From the NCBI RefSeq assembly GCF_031846515.1, contig NZ_JAVRHO010000001.1, positions 1 to 64,000 of the forward strand: DNA of 64,000 bases, in the 5' to 3' direction. Source of the stretch: Autumnicola lenta (GTDB lineage: Bacteria; Bacteroidota; Bacteroidia; Flavobacteriales; Flavobacteriaceae). Made by a program: the position numbers and the translations under genes. The notes under the pieces were generated by a model, which was given only the letters and a program-made list of their open reading frames with translations, did not search any database and was not told where the DNA came from. Positions 15,993 through 25,044 of this stretch are shown one piece after another. Every line of letters begins with the position of its first letter. Position 1 is the first letter of the stretch.

Positions 15993-16505
15993 TTAAGTCT
16001 TTATTTTGGTATTAAATTCAAATGGAGAAGGCTCAAGCGCTCCTTCAATATCTTCGTAAACCCTTATTCCCATGCACTTAATTTCCCTAAGCCACGATTT
16101 TGTTTTGTTCTTCTGAAATGTTAGAACCTCCCTTAAACCGCTTTCACTTATATGAGAAAGAGCATAATTGTATAATAGCACGTTTCTTTTCTCTCTTCTA
16201 TAGCACTCTTTAATAAGACCATGCCTTTCATGCCGGGAAGTTTTAAGTAAAGGAATAGTTTTTTCTTCTGAAGGGGCTTTTGAAAAAACCGGTATGGAAT
16301 CTTGTAGTAATTCCTTTTCTGTCCTTTCAATTTCCTGCTGAAGTTTAGCAGCAAAATTTTCTTTCTGATTGGAAAGGTTTAGAAAAAATGACTTTATCAA
16401 CAACCTATCTGCATGTTGAGTGATTTGCTGATAATCTTTCTGATGAGCAAGATTCTTGTACTTCAGGGATCTTAGAATTCTTAAATTTTTTTCGCGGGAG
16501 TTCAT
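15993..16505 (-). CDS. Helical protein, probably PA2169/DUF2383-type four-helix bundle
   Basis: A 170-residue, Lys- and Glu-rich, fully soluble protein predicted to be nearly all helix. The N-terminal SLKYKNLAHQKDYQQITQHA and the following LNLSNQKENFAAKLQQEIER have the spacing of the first two helices of PA2169-type (DUF2383) ferritin-like bundles; the C-terminal half is less typical. It lacks an obvious EExxH iron site, so a metal role is doubtful. It lies between the FAD-Rieske gene and a YciE/YciF-type protein, both stress-associated. Only the fold is suggested, with modest confidence. Confidence 0.55.
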   Translation of the reverse strand: MNSREKNLRILRSLKYKNLAHQKDYQQITQHADRLLIKSFFLNLSNQKENFAAKLQQEIERTEKELLQDSIPVFSKAPSEEKTIPLLKTSRHERHGLIKECYRREKRNVLLYNYALSHISESGLREVLTFQKNKTKSWLREIKCMGIRVYEDIEGALEPSPFEFNTKIKT

Positions 16506-16835
16506 GGCTTTTATTTAAAGGTGTTTTTGTGATTTAAATGGTGGGGAAATGCATTCTTCAGTAGTTCAAGTTAATAACGAAATGGTTTGAATTAGTTTGA
16601 TTTAACTTTTTTAACCTCATTGAAGGAACTCCCGTTCTTTTGGCACAACGTTTCTTCTGAAACAAAAAAGCTCAAAGCCTTAAATACTTAGTGGGTTTAC
16701 AGCATTTACTAATAAAAAAAGCGGCTTTTTGTACCCATAATTAAAAAGTTAATTTTTGTTAAAAATCTTCACTTGTTGTCGGCTTATGTTCAACATGATA
16801 GCTTTCCACACAACATAAGTTACGTTGTGGATTGG
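16506..16835. other. Intergenic region, no gene seen
   Basis: About 330 bases of AT-rich sequence between the DUF2383-like gene and the YciF-type gene. It includes a small GC stem (AAAGCGGCTTT) near 16719-16729. No open frame with plausible coding character and no clear promoter box were found; it presumably carries the promoter of the DUF2383-like gene. Confidence 0.4.
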
Positions 16836-16861
16836 CAGAAAAAAAGCCTGCTTTCACAGGC
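16836..16861 (-). terminator. Terminator of the YciF-type gene
   Basis: On the minus strand GCCTG (16861-16857) and CAGGC (16850-16846) form a stem around a 6-base loop, followed by a run of T from 16845 downwards. It lies 27 bases after the stop codon at 16888. Confidence 0.75.
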
Positions 16862-16887
16862 GTTTTATACAATTATGTATCAGGATT

Positions 16888-17370
16888 TTATTTTGCCTCT
16901 TTATTAAGACGTCCTTCTGCCAGTTCATTTAGCTTTTGATCAGCTCCATATTCCTGGTCTAAAGTTTTCTTTAATTTTTTTGCAATATCATCATGGCCTA
17001 ATTCTTTGGCATACCGCACAGCTGTGCCATATCCTGAAATTTCGTAATGTTCAACGCGTTGTGCTTCGGCTACTAATCCCGCATCTTTTACATCTTCCTC
17101 TGCATCTTCCTTAATAAACTCTTCAGCTTCTTTAATAAGTCCCTTCATAGCTTTACACTCTTCTCCGGTAGGCTTGATCCCAAGCTCATCACAAATTTCC
17201 TTAATACGTTTCTGATGTTCTTTGGTTTCTTCCAAATGGCTTTCAAAAGCTTTCTTCAATTTAGAATCTTTGGCAGTTTTCGCCATTTTTGGCAAAGCTT
17301 CAATTAACTGACTTTCCGCACTATACAGGTCTTTTAGTTGGTGTTCAAATAAATCTTTTAGATTTTTCAT
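16888..17370 (-). CDS. YciE/YciF-family (DUF892) ferritin-like protein
   Basis: A 160-residue protein whose start LKDLFEHQLKDLYSAESQL is the family signature. Metal-ligand type residues appear in a ferritin-like pattern: E19 in YSAESQL, E50/H51-like residues in EETKEHQKRIKEI, and EAQRVEHYEISGYG near 103-116 (E-x-x-x-H-Y-E). YciF-type proteins form helical-bundle dimers and are induced by stress in enterobacteria; the exact function is unsettled. The gene stands alone with its own terminator. With the neighbouring DUF2383-like and FAD-Rieske genes it forms a stress-flavoured cluster. Confidence 0.88.
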   Translation of the reverse strand: MKNLKDLFEHQLKDLYSAESQLIEALPKMAKTAKDSKLKKAFESHLEETKEHQKRIKEICDELGIKPTGEECKAMKGLIKEAEEFIKEDAEEDVKDAGLVAEAQRVEHYEISGYGTAVRYAKELGHDDIAKKLKKTLDQEYGADQKLNELAEGRLNKEAK

Positions 17371-17637
17371 AACTATTTATTTAATTATTGCTTACAGAGT
17401 AAAATTAGCTACGATTAACTCCCGTATCAGTTAAATGCTTAATAATACTTTGTTGTAATTGTATTAAATTACACTTATACTAGAAATTTCTTCGGAAGAA
17501 AAAGTTCTGCAGTTAAATTTCCTTTCTTCTATAGTAGGGAAATCCCGCGGAAGAATCAAGTTCATTTCTTTACAGAACAACATATAAATAATATCTTTCA
17601 ACTTCTGAATTTCCCCTGGAATTAAGCTGAAAATTAT

Positions 17638-18855
17638 ATGAAAATCCTTCATACTGCCGACTGGCATATTGGTAAAAAACTCCATAAACATGAACTTTTC
17701 ACAGACTTTGAACTTTTTGTCGAGTGGCTGACGAATTGCATTGAAGAAAATAAAGTTGATGTCCTGTTGGTTTCCGGTGACGTTTTTGATCTCGCCAATC
17801 CCTCTTCCGAAGCACGTAAACAATATTATAGAGCCTTAATGCAACTGCGGAAACTGGACTGCAAAATTATCCTTACCGGCGGCAACCACGATTCCCCGGC
17901 AATGTTGGATGCGCCAAAGGAAATCCTGAAGGAGCTGGATATGCACGTAATTGGCGGTTTACCTGAAAATCTTGAGGACGCAATTATTCCTGTTTCCGGA
18001 AAAAACGGTAAAACAGAAATGGTAATCGCTGCCCTGCCCTATTTGCGCGATTCTGATTTACGCAGCGCCAACGACGGCCATTCTTATAATGACAGGCTTG
18101 AGGCCATCAGAAGAGGAATTCAGCGGACATTTAATCTGGCAGCCGATATTTGCCAAAAAAAGCACCCGGCTGTTCCGGCGCTCGCCATGGGGCATTTGTT
18201 TGCTGCAGGTTCAGAAACTTCAGAAAGTGAAAGGGATATCCAGATTGGGAATCAGGCGGCTTTTAATGCGCTTCAGTTTGGGGATTATTTCAGCTATATT
18301 GCTTTGGGACACATCCATAAACCGCAAAAAGTTTCTGCTGCCGTGCCTACCTATTACAGCGGTTCGCCTCTTCAGCTTTCCTTCAGCGAAAGAAAAGATG
18401 ATAAACGCGTGTTGCTTATAGATACTGATAAAAACTGGCTTCCGGAGAATATTCCTGTTCCGTCTTTCCGAAAATTGCTGAAAATTAGCGGCAGCATTGA
18501 AGAGTTACAATTAAAACTTGGCGCACTTGAAAAGCATAATCACCTGGATTCTTTAATTGAAATAGAACTGAAGGAAGAGCATTACGACGCTACAAAAATC
18601 TATTTACTCGACGAACTGGTTACCAATTTCAAAACTCCGGGTTACGAAATTGTAAAACACCGGGCAACCTTCCAAAATCAGGTAAAATCTGCCGGTGATC
18701 TTTACAAAAATTCTCAGCAGCTCGAAGATTTAAAGCCAAAAGAGGTTTTTTCAAAACTCATAAATGAGCATCACTATGACGAAGAAACCAGGAACGAAAT
18801 TCTTGCCGCGTTTGATGAACTTTTGGAAGAAGTTGAAAATAGCGAAAACGATTAA
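17638..18855 (+). CDS. sbcD: SbcD, exonuclease subunit of SbcCD (Mre11-type nuclease)
   Basis: A 405-residue Mre11-type metallophosphoesterase. Metal-binding motifs appear in order: HTADWHIG at 5-12, LVSGDVFD at about 44-51, GGNHDSPA near 80-87, MGHLFAAG near 183-190 and ALGHIHKPQ near 221-229. The C-terminal capping region follows. SbcCD is an ATP-dependent double-strand exonuclease and hairpin endonuclease that processes DNA palindromes and blocked ends in the cytoplasm. sbcC starts 2 bases after the stop codon, the classical sbcDC order. The local palindrome-rich repeats at 33-34 kb are the type of structure this complex attacks. Confidence 0.95.
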   Translation: MKILHTADWHIGKKLHKHELFTDFELFVEWLTNCIEENKVDVLLVSGDVFDLANPSSEARKQYYRALMQLRKLDCKIILTGGNHDSPAMLDAPKEILKELDMHVIGGLPENLEDAIIPVSGKNGKTEMVIAALPYLRDSDLRSANDGHSYNDRLEAIRRGIQRTFNLAADICQKKHPAVPALAMGHLFAAGSETSESERDIQIGNQAAFNALQFGDYFSYIALGHIHKPQKVSAAVPTYYSGSPLQLSFSERKDDKRVLLIDTDKNWLPENIPVPSFRKLLKISGSIEELQLKLGALEKHNHLDSLIEIELKEEHYDATKIYLLDELVTNFKTPGYEIVKHRATFQNQVKSAGDLYKNSQQLEDLKPKEVFSKLINEHHYDEETRNEILAAFDELLEEVENSEND

Positions 18856-18857
18856 AA

Positions 18858-21800
18858 ATGAAGATCCTAAAAATAGAATTTCAGAATATAAATTCACTTA
18901 AAGGCGAACATAAAATTGACTTTACCGCTGCTCCTTTTACCGCCAGTTCGTTGTTCGCGATCACCGGCCCAACAGGTAGTGGAAAAAGTACCATTTTAGA
19001 TGTAATTTCCCTCGCATTATTTAACCAGGTGCCGAGATTGGGCAAGATCACCAAAAATGAAATTATCGCCAAAGGAGCAATTCTTACCCGCAACCAAAAG
19101 GAAGCTTTTGCGCGTGTCACTTACCAGAGTAAAAGTGGGGAATTCAGCTCCCTCTGGAGTATTTCTACTGCAAGAACCGGGAATCTTCGGGAATATGATA
19201 TGCAGCTAAGCAATGCGGAAACCGGAGAAATTATCGACCTAAAAAAATCTGAAGTTCCGGCGAAAAATGAAGATTTAATCGGGCTCAATTATAACCAGTT
19301 TATAAAGTCAGTTTTGCTGGCGCAGGGCGAATTTGCACAGTTTCTAAAGGCAAAGAAAGAAGAACGTGGGGAATTACTGGAGAAAATTACCGGCACCGGA
19401 ATTTACCGAAAACTGGGAATAAAAGCATTTGAAAAAAACCGTGCCGTAAACCAAGATATCCAGGAACAGCAGAATGAAATAAAGATTATTCAGCAGAAGT
19501 TGCTTAAGGAAGAAATCCTGAAAAACCATCAGGAACAGTTTCAGGAGAAAACGAGTGCCTGCGAGAATTTTCAGAAGGAAATTGAGGCTTTAAATAAGGC
19601 ATTAGAGCTAAAAGGCAATATTGAAAGTCAGAAAAAGGAAATTAGAAAGTTAGAATTTCAGAAAAGTGAAGCTTTAGAGAAGCTAAAAACCTTTGAAAAA
19701 GAACACGGTTTTCCTTTAAAGCAACACGAAAAAGTCCAGGATTTTTCTGATGATTTAAGGAGCTGGAATCAGCTTAAAAAAGAGATTCTGAATCTCCAGG
19801 AGGAAATTAAAAACATTAAAAAGAAGAAGCAGGAAAATTCAGAAAAAGCCAATGCTCTAAAAAGACAAGTATCGACCTTTATTCATACTGAAGTCAATAC
19901 TGAAGATCTTCCTGAAAAACTGCAGGCATTTACGAGGAAAATTCAAGGGTTACAGGAGCAAAAAAAGGAAAAACTAAGTGCATATTCTTATCAGAAGTCT
20001 CAGTTTTTATCAGAATTAAGAGAAGTTCCGTTTCAGCTCAATGAAAAGGATCTTCCGGAAAGTTTACAGCAATTAAAAGAGCTAAAATTTGAAGCTGATC
20101 GAAAATTGGCAAATTTGAGTGACGACCTTAAAACACTGGACCTTCAGAATCCTCAGAAAGAAAAGGAAAATATTCAAAAGCACTTAAAACTGGCCCGTGA
20201 AGCAACACGAGATTTCTTCAGGATAGAAAAAATTTCAGAAGAAATAGAAAAACTGACTGCTGAGAAAGAAGTCATTACTCCAAAGCTTGATACTCTTCCG
20301 GAAGAGATAGAGAAAGCAGAAAACACTTCAGAAAAGTATAAAAATCGGCTTGAAAATCTCAATTTAAAGAAGGAAAACCAGCTATTGCGGGCAAGTTTGG
20401 AAGAACACCGATTAAATTTAAAAAATGGAGAAGCCTGTCCGCTCTGTGGTGCTCTCGAACATCCTTATGCACAGGATTTACCCGAAAAAGATGATTCTCT
20501 GGACAGGGAAATTGGCAAAATTCAGCATGAATTGCAGGAATGGAACCGGAAACTGAATAATGCGAGCCTTAATTTTAAAAATCTGCAGGAACGTTTGCAG
20601 GAGCTGGATAAAAATCTTCAAGATGCCGAAAAAAAGGCTGGTCATCAAAAATTGCAATTTTCGGAAAAGTATGCAATGCTTCCTAAAGCTGAAACCAGTA
20701 CAGAATGGGAAAACAACTGCAACTCTTATGAAAATCAGCTCCAACAGCTTGAGCAGTACGAAAAATGGCAAAAAACAACGTCGGCCATTTCTGCCGGGAT
20801 TCCTGCCCTGGGAAAACTTCAGGAAATATTGGAAGAAGGAAAAGAACTGAAGCAAAAACTGGACGAATTGTATAAAGGAGACGATATTTTTCGGGACAGT
20901 CAGCAGTTTCAAAATCGCTGGATAAGTAACCAGGAAGAAAAGAAAGCTTTAGTTTCAAAACATGAAGAACTTGAGAAAACTTCCGAAGAAAAAGCGGCTG
21001 TAAAGTCAAAAACAGAAGAAAATCTTTCCGGAAAAAGCGCAGAACAAGGTTTTGCAGCTATTGAAGATGCTTTTAAAGCAGTAATGACAGATTCAGAATG
21101 TAATGCGTTGCGTTCTAAACGGGAAACGATTCAGAAGCAAATAGATAATTCTGTTGCCTCTCTAAAAATTCTCAATCAACAGCTGGAAACTTCAGAAAAA
21201 CTGGATGTAGAGAAGGAAAAGTCGATTTTACTGGAGGAGCTGGAAGATCAAAAAGTAAAGTTTCAGAATATAAGTGACGAGTGCAAAGAAATTCACTGGA
21301 TTATCAAAAATCATGATGAAAACCTGGAGCGTCTAAGAGAATTAAAGTCCGAAATTGCTGAAAAAGAGAAACAGACCAAAAGGTGGCGTTTACTGAATGA
21401 GCTAATAGGTGATTCGAAAGGTAAAAATTTCAACGATTTCGCCCAGGATTTAAGTCTAAGTCAGTTACTGCAGCTGGCCAACGTACGCCTTAAAGACCTC
21501 AGCGACCGTTACCACATCGATAAACCCGAAGAAGAGGAAGACGATGGACTCGTTGCTATTGACGAACATATGGGCGGGCAGCGACGTTCGGTAAAAACAC
21601 TTTCAGGAGGAGAAACTTTTATCCTGAGCCTTTCTATGGCTTTGGCGCTTTCTGACCTTGCTTCTAAAAATGTGGAAATAAACAGCCTGTTTATCGATGA
21701 AGGTTTTGGAACGCTCGATCCTGAAACGCTCGATCAAACACTCGATACTTTGGAAAAACTGCAGGCGGAATCTTCAAAAACTATCGGAATAATTAGTCAT

Positions 21801-21884
21801 GTGGATTCGCTAAAAGAACGAATTGCCACTCAAATCAAATTAACCCGAAACGGACAGGGATATAGTAGTTTGGAGGTGAATTAG
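18858..21884 (+). CDS. sbcC: SbcC, ATPase subunit of SbcCD (Rad50-type)
   Basis: An SMC/Rad50-like ATPase of 1008 residues. Walker A is GPTGSGKST at about 37-45. A very long Glu/Lys/Gln-rich coiled coil runs from about 180 to 870, interrupted near the middle by the zinc hook CPLCG at about 526-530, which joins two Rad50-type arms. The ABC signature LSGGETFILSLSMALALSDL is near 914-933 and Walker B SLFIDEGFGTLD near 945-956. Together with SbcD it forms the nuclease complex that cleaves hairpins and protein-blocked ends. The gene is separated from sbcD by 2 bases. Length is close to the family norm. Confidence 0.95.
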   Translation: MKILKIEFQNINSLKGEHKIDFTAAPFTASSLFAITGPTGSGKSTILDVISLALFNQVPRLGKITKNEIIAKGAILTRNQKEAFARVTYQSKSGEFSSLWSISTARTGNLREYDMQLSNAETGEIIDLKKSEVPAKNEDLIGLNYNQFIKSVLLAQGEFAQFLKAKKEERGELLEKITGTGIYRKLGIKAFEKNRAVNQDIQEQQNEIKIIQQKLLKEEILKNHQEQFQEKTSACENFQKEIEALNKALELKGNIESQKKEIRKLEFQKSEALEKLKTFEKEHGFPLKQHEKVQDFSDDLRSWNQLKKEILNLQEEIKNIKKKKQENSEKANALKRQVSTFIHTEVNTEDLPEKLQAFTRKIQGLQEQKKEKLSAYSYQKSQFLSELREVPFQLNEKDLPESLQQLKELKFEADRKLANLSDDLKTLDLQNPQKEKENIQKHLKLAREATRDFFRIEKISEEIEKLTAEKEVITPKLDTLPEEIEKAENTSEKYKNRLENLNLKKENQLLRASLEEHRLNLKNGEACPLCGALEHPYAQDLPEKDDSLDREIGKIQHELQEWNRKLNNASLNFKNLQERLQELDKNLQDAEKKAGHQKLQFSEKYAMLPKAETSTEWENNCNSYENQLQQLEQYEKWQKTTSAISAGIPALGKLQEILEEGKELKQKLDELYKGDDIFRDSQQFQNRWISNQEEKKALVSKHEELEKTSEEKAAVKSKTEENLSGKSAEQGFAAIEDAFKAVMTDSECNALRSKRETIQKQIDNSVASLKILNQQLETSEKLDVEKEKSILLEELEDQKVKFQNISDECKEIHWIIKNHDENLERLRELKSEIAEKEKQTKRWRLLNELIGDSKGKNFNDFAQDLSLSQLLQLANVRLKDLSDRYHIDKPEEEEDDGLVAIDEHMGGQRRSVKTLSGGETFILSLSMALALSDLASKNVEINSLFIDEGFGTLDPETLDQTLDTLEKLQAESSKTIGIISHVDSLKERIATQIKLTRNGQGYSSLEVN

Positions 21885-22202
21885 TTGGTAGGCTGTAGAC
21901 CATAGTCGATAGAAAAAAGATATTTTAAATTTTGAAATCTGAATTTTGAATGTTCTTTTTCCTTTTTCGCTCTTTAACTCTTCCCTTTCCGGACCTCGAA
22001 TGCACGAATAATTCTCAAGAATAGTTTCCAGCAGATCCCGCAGATAAGCGCAGAAACCCCGCAATGCACTTTTGTAGCTCGCCTTCATACTTTTAACTTC
22101 GAATTCCCCCTTCACTCTTTTCCTCTTTGGCTATTTTTAATCTTTTTCTCTCTGTTCTTTCTTCTTACTTCAGAATTTAAAATTCATCATTCAAAATTAT
22201 AT
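21885..22202. other. Intergenic region between convergent sbcC and the hemolysin-III gene
   Basis: About 318 bases without a supported gene. It contains low-complexity AT-rich stretches with AATTTTGAATG near 21941 and its complement CATTCAAAATT near 22187, a spaced inverted repeat that may be chance. No clear terminator hairpin was found for either gene. Confidence 0.35.
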
Positions 22203-22853
22203 TTATTCCGCGGGAAGTACATAATAGTAGATAGAAATAAAGTGGCAAAACGTTCCGAATAGCACGAACATGTGAAATATTGCATGGTTAAATTTTATCC
22301 TGTCCAGGCTAAAAAGTACTGCACCAATAGTATATGAAATTCCGCCGGCGACGAGCCACATTAGTCCGTTAAAGCTAAGGTTTTCTACCAATGGTTTTAC
22401 GGCAAAAACGATGATCCAGCCCATTACCACATACATAATTGTAGAAAGGGTCTGGTATTTTCCGGTGAAAAAAAACTTAAGTATAATTCCCGCCAAAGCC
22501 ATTCCCCAAACCACACCAAAGATAATCCAGCCGGATGTTCCCTGTAAGGTAACCAGTGCAAAAGGCGTGTAAGTCCCTGCAATAAGTACGTAAATGGCAG
22601 AGTGGTCGAGGATATTAAGTCTTACCCGTAGCCTGTGTTTTTTTGCGCTGTGATAGAGCGTGGAAGCTGCATACAAAAGCACCATACTTGCTCCAAAAAT
22701 AAGGATACTTACCAAATGAACGGTTTCTCCGTAATCGTCGGCGCGCAGGATTAGAAGCACTAATCCAAAGATGCTTAATCCAAAACCGAAGGCATGGGAA
22801 ATCACATTCAGTTTCTCCTCGAAAGGCGGATAAGTGTTCGGGTTCTGATCCAC
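22203..22853 (-). CDS. trhA: Hemolysin III/YqfA (PAQR) family membrane protein
   Basis: A 216-residue protein with about seven hydrophobic helices. The N-terminal NVISHAFGFGLSIFGLVLL has the conserved SH of the family; AASTLYHSAKKHRLRVRLNILDHSAIYVLIAG holds the conserved His, Arg and LDHS motif; and HAIFHMFVLFGTFCHFISIYYYV at the end has the HxxxH pattern that in PAQR proteins contributes to a zinc site. Family members sit in the inner membrane and are linked to lipid or membrane-fluidity homeostasis; a haemolytic activity is historical and doubtful. It stands alone between sbcC and the serine-biosynthesis gene. Confidence 0.9.
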   Translation of the reverse strand: MDQNPNTYPPFEEKLNVISHAFGFGLSIFGLVLLILRADDYGETVHLVSILIFGASMVLLYAASTLYHSAKKHRLRVRLNILDHSAIYVLIAGTYTPFALVTLQGTSGWIIFGVVWGMALAGIILKFFFTGKYQTLSTIMYVVMGWIIVFAVKPLVENLSFNGLMWLVAGGISYTIGAVLFSLDRIKFNHAIFHMFVLFGTFCHFISIYYYVLPAE

Positions 22854-22935
22854 AGCAAAAAAGTTTAAACGATCTTCAGAATAAATTTATCGCATATTCT
22901 GAAGATTGTCAACCTCTTTTGCTTAAAGATAACAT

Positions 22936-24828
22936 TTAATAAAGCACCCTGAATTTAATTGTGCCTTCTATGCCTTTTAATTCCTTAATCACATCGGCAT
23001 CGTAAGCCTTGTCAATATCTGTAATCACGTAACCCACAGTCTCGTTGGTCTTAAGATACTGCCCAACAATGTTAATGTCGTTTGCAGCAAGAATCTTATT
23101 GATATGCGCGATAATGCCCGGTTTATTATGATGAATATGAATAAGCCTGTGTGCATTTTCAAGACTTGGCAACTGCAGGTTAGGGAAGTTAACAGAATTT
23201 GTTGTTCCACCGGTATTGATGTAATCGATGATTTTTCCCGGAACAAAATTTCCGATATTTTCCTGAGCTTCCTGTGTACTACCGCCAATATGCGGAGTTA
23301 AAATAACATTTGGCAATCCGCGCAGTTCAGATTCAAATTCTTCATTGTTCGTTTTTGGCTCCTTCGGAAATACATCTATTCCCGCTCCTTTAATTTTTCC
23401 TGAAGAAATATGCTTCTTAAGAGCTTTCACATCAACAACCTGCCCCCTACTCAAATTAAGAAGAATAGAACCTTCTTGCATTTGCTGAAATTGCTCTTCT
23501 CCTATAAGATTTTGATTTGCTGCTCTTCCGTCTACATGAAGCGTGACAATTTCTGCAGTTTCCAGAAGTTCCTGAAGGCTGCTGCATTTAGTGGCATTTC
23601 CCAAAGCAAGTCTTTCTACAAGATCATAATAATAAACATCAAAACCTATTGCCTCTGCCACAACAGAAAGTTGAGCTCCAATATTTCCGTAGCCAACAAT
23701 TCCCAGCTTTTTACCACGAATTTCATAACTTCCGGAAGCGGATTTATTCCATTTTCCCTGGTGCATTTCAGCAATACGATCTGGAAGATTTCGCATAAGA
23801 AGGATAATCTCACCAATTGCCAACTCTACAACAGATCTCGTGTTACTGTAAGGAGCGTTAAAAACGGCAACTCCCTTTTTAAGACATTCCTCCAGGTCTA
23901 TCTGGTTGGTCCCAATACAAAAAGCACCAACTGCAATAAGACGTTGTGCATTATCCAGCACCTTTTTGGTAAGTTGAGTTTTGGAACGGATTCCCAAAAC
24001 AGAAACGTCCTTAATTTTTTCAGCTAATTCATCTTCATCCATTCCCCCGGCATACGTCGAGACATTGTAACCTTCTTTTTTCATGATGGCTACAGCATCT
24101 TCATGCACGTTTTCAAGAAGTAAAACTTTAATTCGGTTTTTAGGGTAAGAAATAGCTTTATTCATTTTATGTAGATATAAAAATTCATCAAGACTCGGGG
24201 TAATATGATCTGCCTTTGCAGTCACTTTTTCCCGCGAAACGTTTTCAGTAAATGCGTAAAATTTATTGGCAAGACCTGCCGCTTTTATTTCATAATCTGT
24301 GTATCCATCGCCAATCACATACACATCACCCTTAAGCTCCAGTGCTTTTAACTGCTCCACTTTACCGTTATTGGAAGAGAGCACATTGTCTTTATCAAAA
24401 CCTATAATTTTACCCTCGTCATCAAATACAAAACTGTTGGCAAATACATTTTCCTCTTTTATCCCATATTGGGAAACGATAGGTACAATAAATTCCTTAA
24501 AACCATTCGAAAGAATAAAGATGTGATCTTTGTTTTCCTGGAAAAAATCTTCATTTCGTACAAAAGAAGAAGAAACTTTTCCTTTTAGGCTTTCAATAAG
24601 CGGTTCAAGATGGCTTTTCTCTGCCTGCAGTAATTCGAGACGTTTCTGGATAGATTCCCTTAGGGATAAACCTCCCTCCATTCCTCTGTCAGTTAACGAT
24701 TTTAGATCAGCAAGGAGCTGCTCACGGTTTGGCTTTCCCGACAATGAAATTTCACCTAAAATATCCAGGGCTTCAACCTGGGTAAATGTACTGTCAAAAT
24801 CTATTACGTAATTCCTATTGTTTTCCAT
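22936..24828 (-). CDS. serA: Bifunctional fusion: phosphoserine-phosphatase-like HAD domain + 3-phosphoglycerate dehydrogenase (SerA) with ACT domain
   Basis: A 630-residue two-enzyme chain. Residues about 1-215 are a HAD phosphatase with DFDST at 10-14 (catalytic Asp pair), ILSNGF at 105-110 and GDGYTDYE at 173-180, the three motifs of SerB-type enzymes. Residues about 232-545 are a D-2-hydroxyacid dehydrogenase: GIVGYGNIGAQL at 376-387 (NAD), conserved Arg in NLSRGQ near 458-463 and catalytic His513 in PHIGGST. Residues about 560-630 form an ACT regulatory domain (HNKPGIIAHINKIL). The chain thus joins the first and last steps of serine biosynthesis, skipping the SerC aminotransferase, which is not nearby. 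The gene has a candidate promoter box 36 bases upstream. Serine feedback through the ACT domain is expected. Confidence 0.85.
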   Translation of the reverse strand: MENNRNYVIDFDSTFTQVEALDILGEISLSGKPNREQLLADLKSLTDRGMEGGLSLRESIQKRLELLQAEKSHLEPLIESLKGKVSSSFVRNEDFFQENKDHIFILSNGFKEFIVPIVSQYGIKEENVFANSFVFDDEGKIIGFDKDNVLSSNNGKVEQLKALELKGDVYVIGDGYTDYEIKAAGLANKFYAFTENVSREKVTAKADHITPSLDEFLYLHKMNKAISYPKNRIKVLLLENVHEDAVAIMKKEGYNVSTYAGGMDEDELAEKIKDVSVLGIRSKTQLTKKVLDNAQRLIAVGAFCIGTNQIDLEECLKKGVAVFNAPYSNTRSVVELAIGEIILLMRNLPDRIAEMHQGKWNKSASGSYEIRGKKLGIVGYGNIGAQLSVVAEAIGFDVYYYDLVERLALGNATKCSSLQELLETAEIVTLHVDGRAANQNLIGEEQFQQMQEGSILLNLSRGQVVDVKALKKHISSGKIKGAGIDVFPKEPKTNNEEFESELRGLPNVILTPHIGGSTQEAQENIGNFVPGKIIDYINTGGTTNSVNFPNLQLPSLENAHRLIHIHHNKPGIIAHINKILAANDINIVGQYLKTNETVGYVITDIDKAYDADVIKELKGIEGTIKFRVLY

Positions 24829-24863
24829 GCAGAATACTCTCTTCAGGTTTTAATAATAAGCCC

Positions 24864-24871
24864 CAAAACTA
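24864..24871 (-). promoter_or_regulatory. Candidate -7 box (TAGTTTTG) for the phosphatase-SerA gene
   Basis: Minus-strand TAGTTTTG fits TAnnTTTG and lies about 36 bases before the start codon at 24828. No convincing -33 element is visible. Confidence 0.35.
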
Positions 24872-25016
24872 AGATTTTTAGCGCATTTATAAGCACTTCA
24901 GAAAATTATATCTGCAGCTTTTATCGTTTTTACACAAATTAGAGAAAATCGTTAAATACATTTAAATTTAAATGCACTAATAAGGATATGAATTATGAAA
25001 AAGATAAGTTTTAAAG

Positions 25017-25024
25017 TAAATTTG
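25017..25024 (+). promoter_or_regulatory. Candidate -7 box (TAAATTTG) for the SDR-epimerase pair
   Basis: TAAATTTG lies 20 bases before the ATG at 25045, so a short leader would result. A -33 TTG element is not visible. Confidence 0.35.
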
Positions 25025-25044
25025 TTGCTTTTAATAAACTAATA

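Noticed and set aside
17638..21884. SbcCD as part of a defence island
   Set aside because: It is the ordinary sbcDC repair pair and no restriction, Abi or retron-type genes lie beside it.
23410..24027. 205-residue plus-strand open frame within the phosphatase-SerA gene
   Set aside because: Antisense of an NAD-binding domain with clear motifs; no motif on the plus strand.
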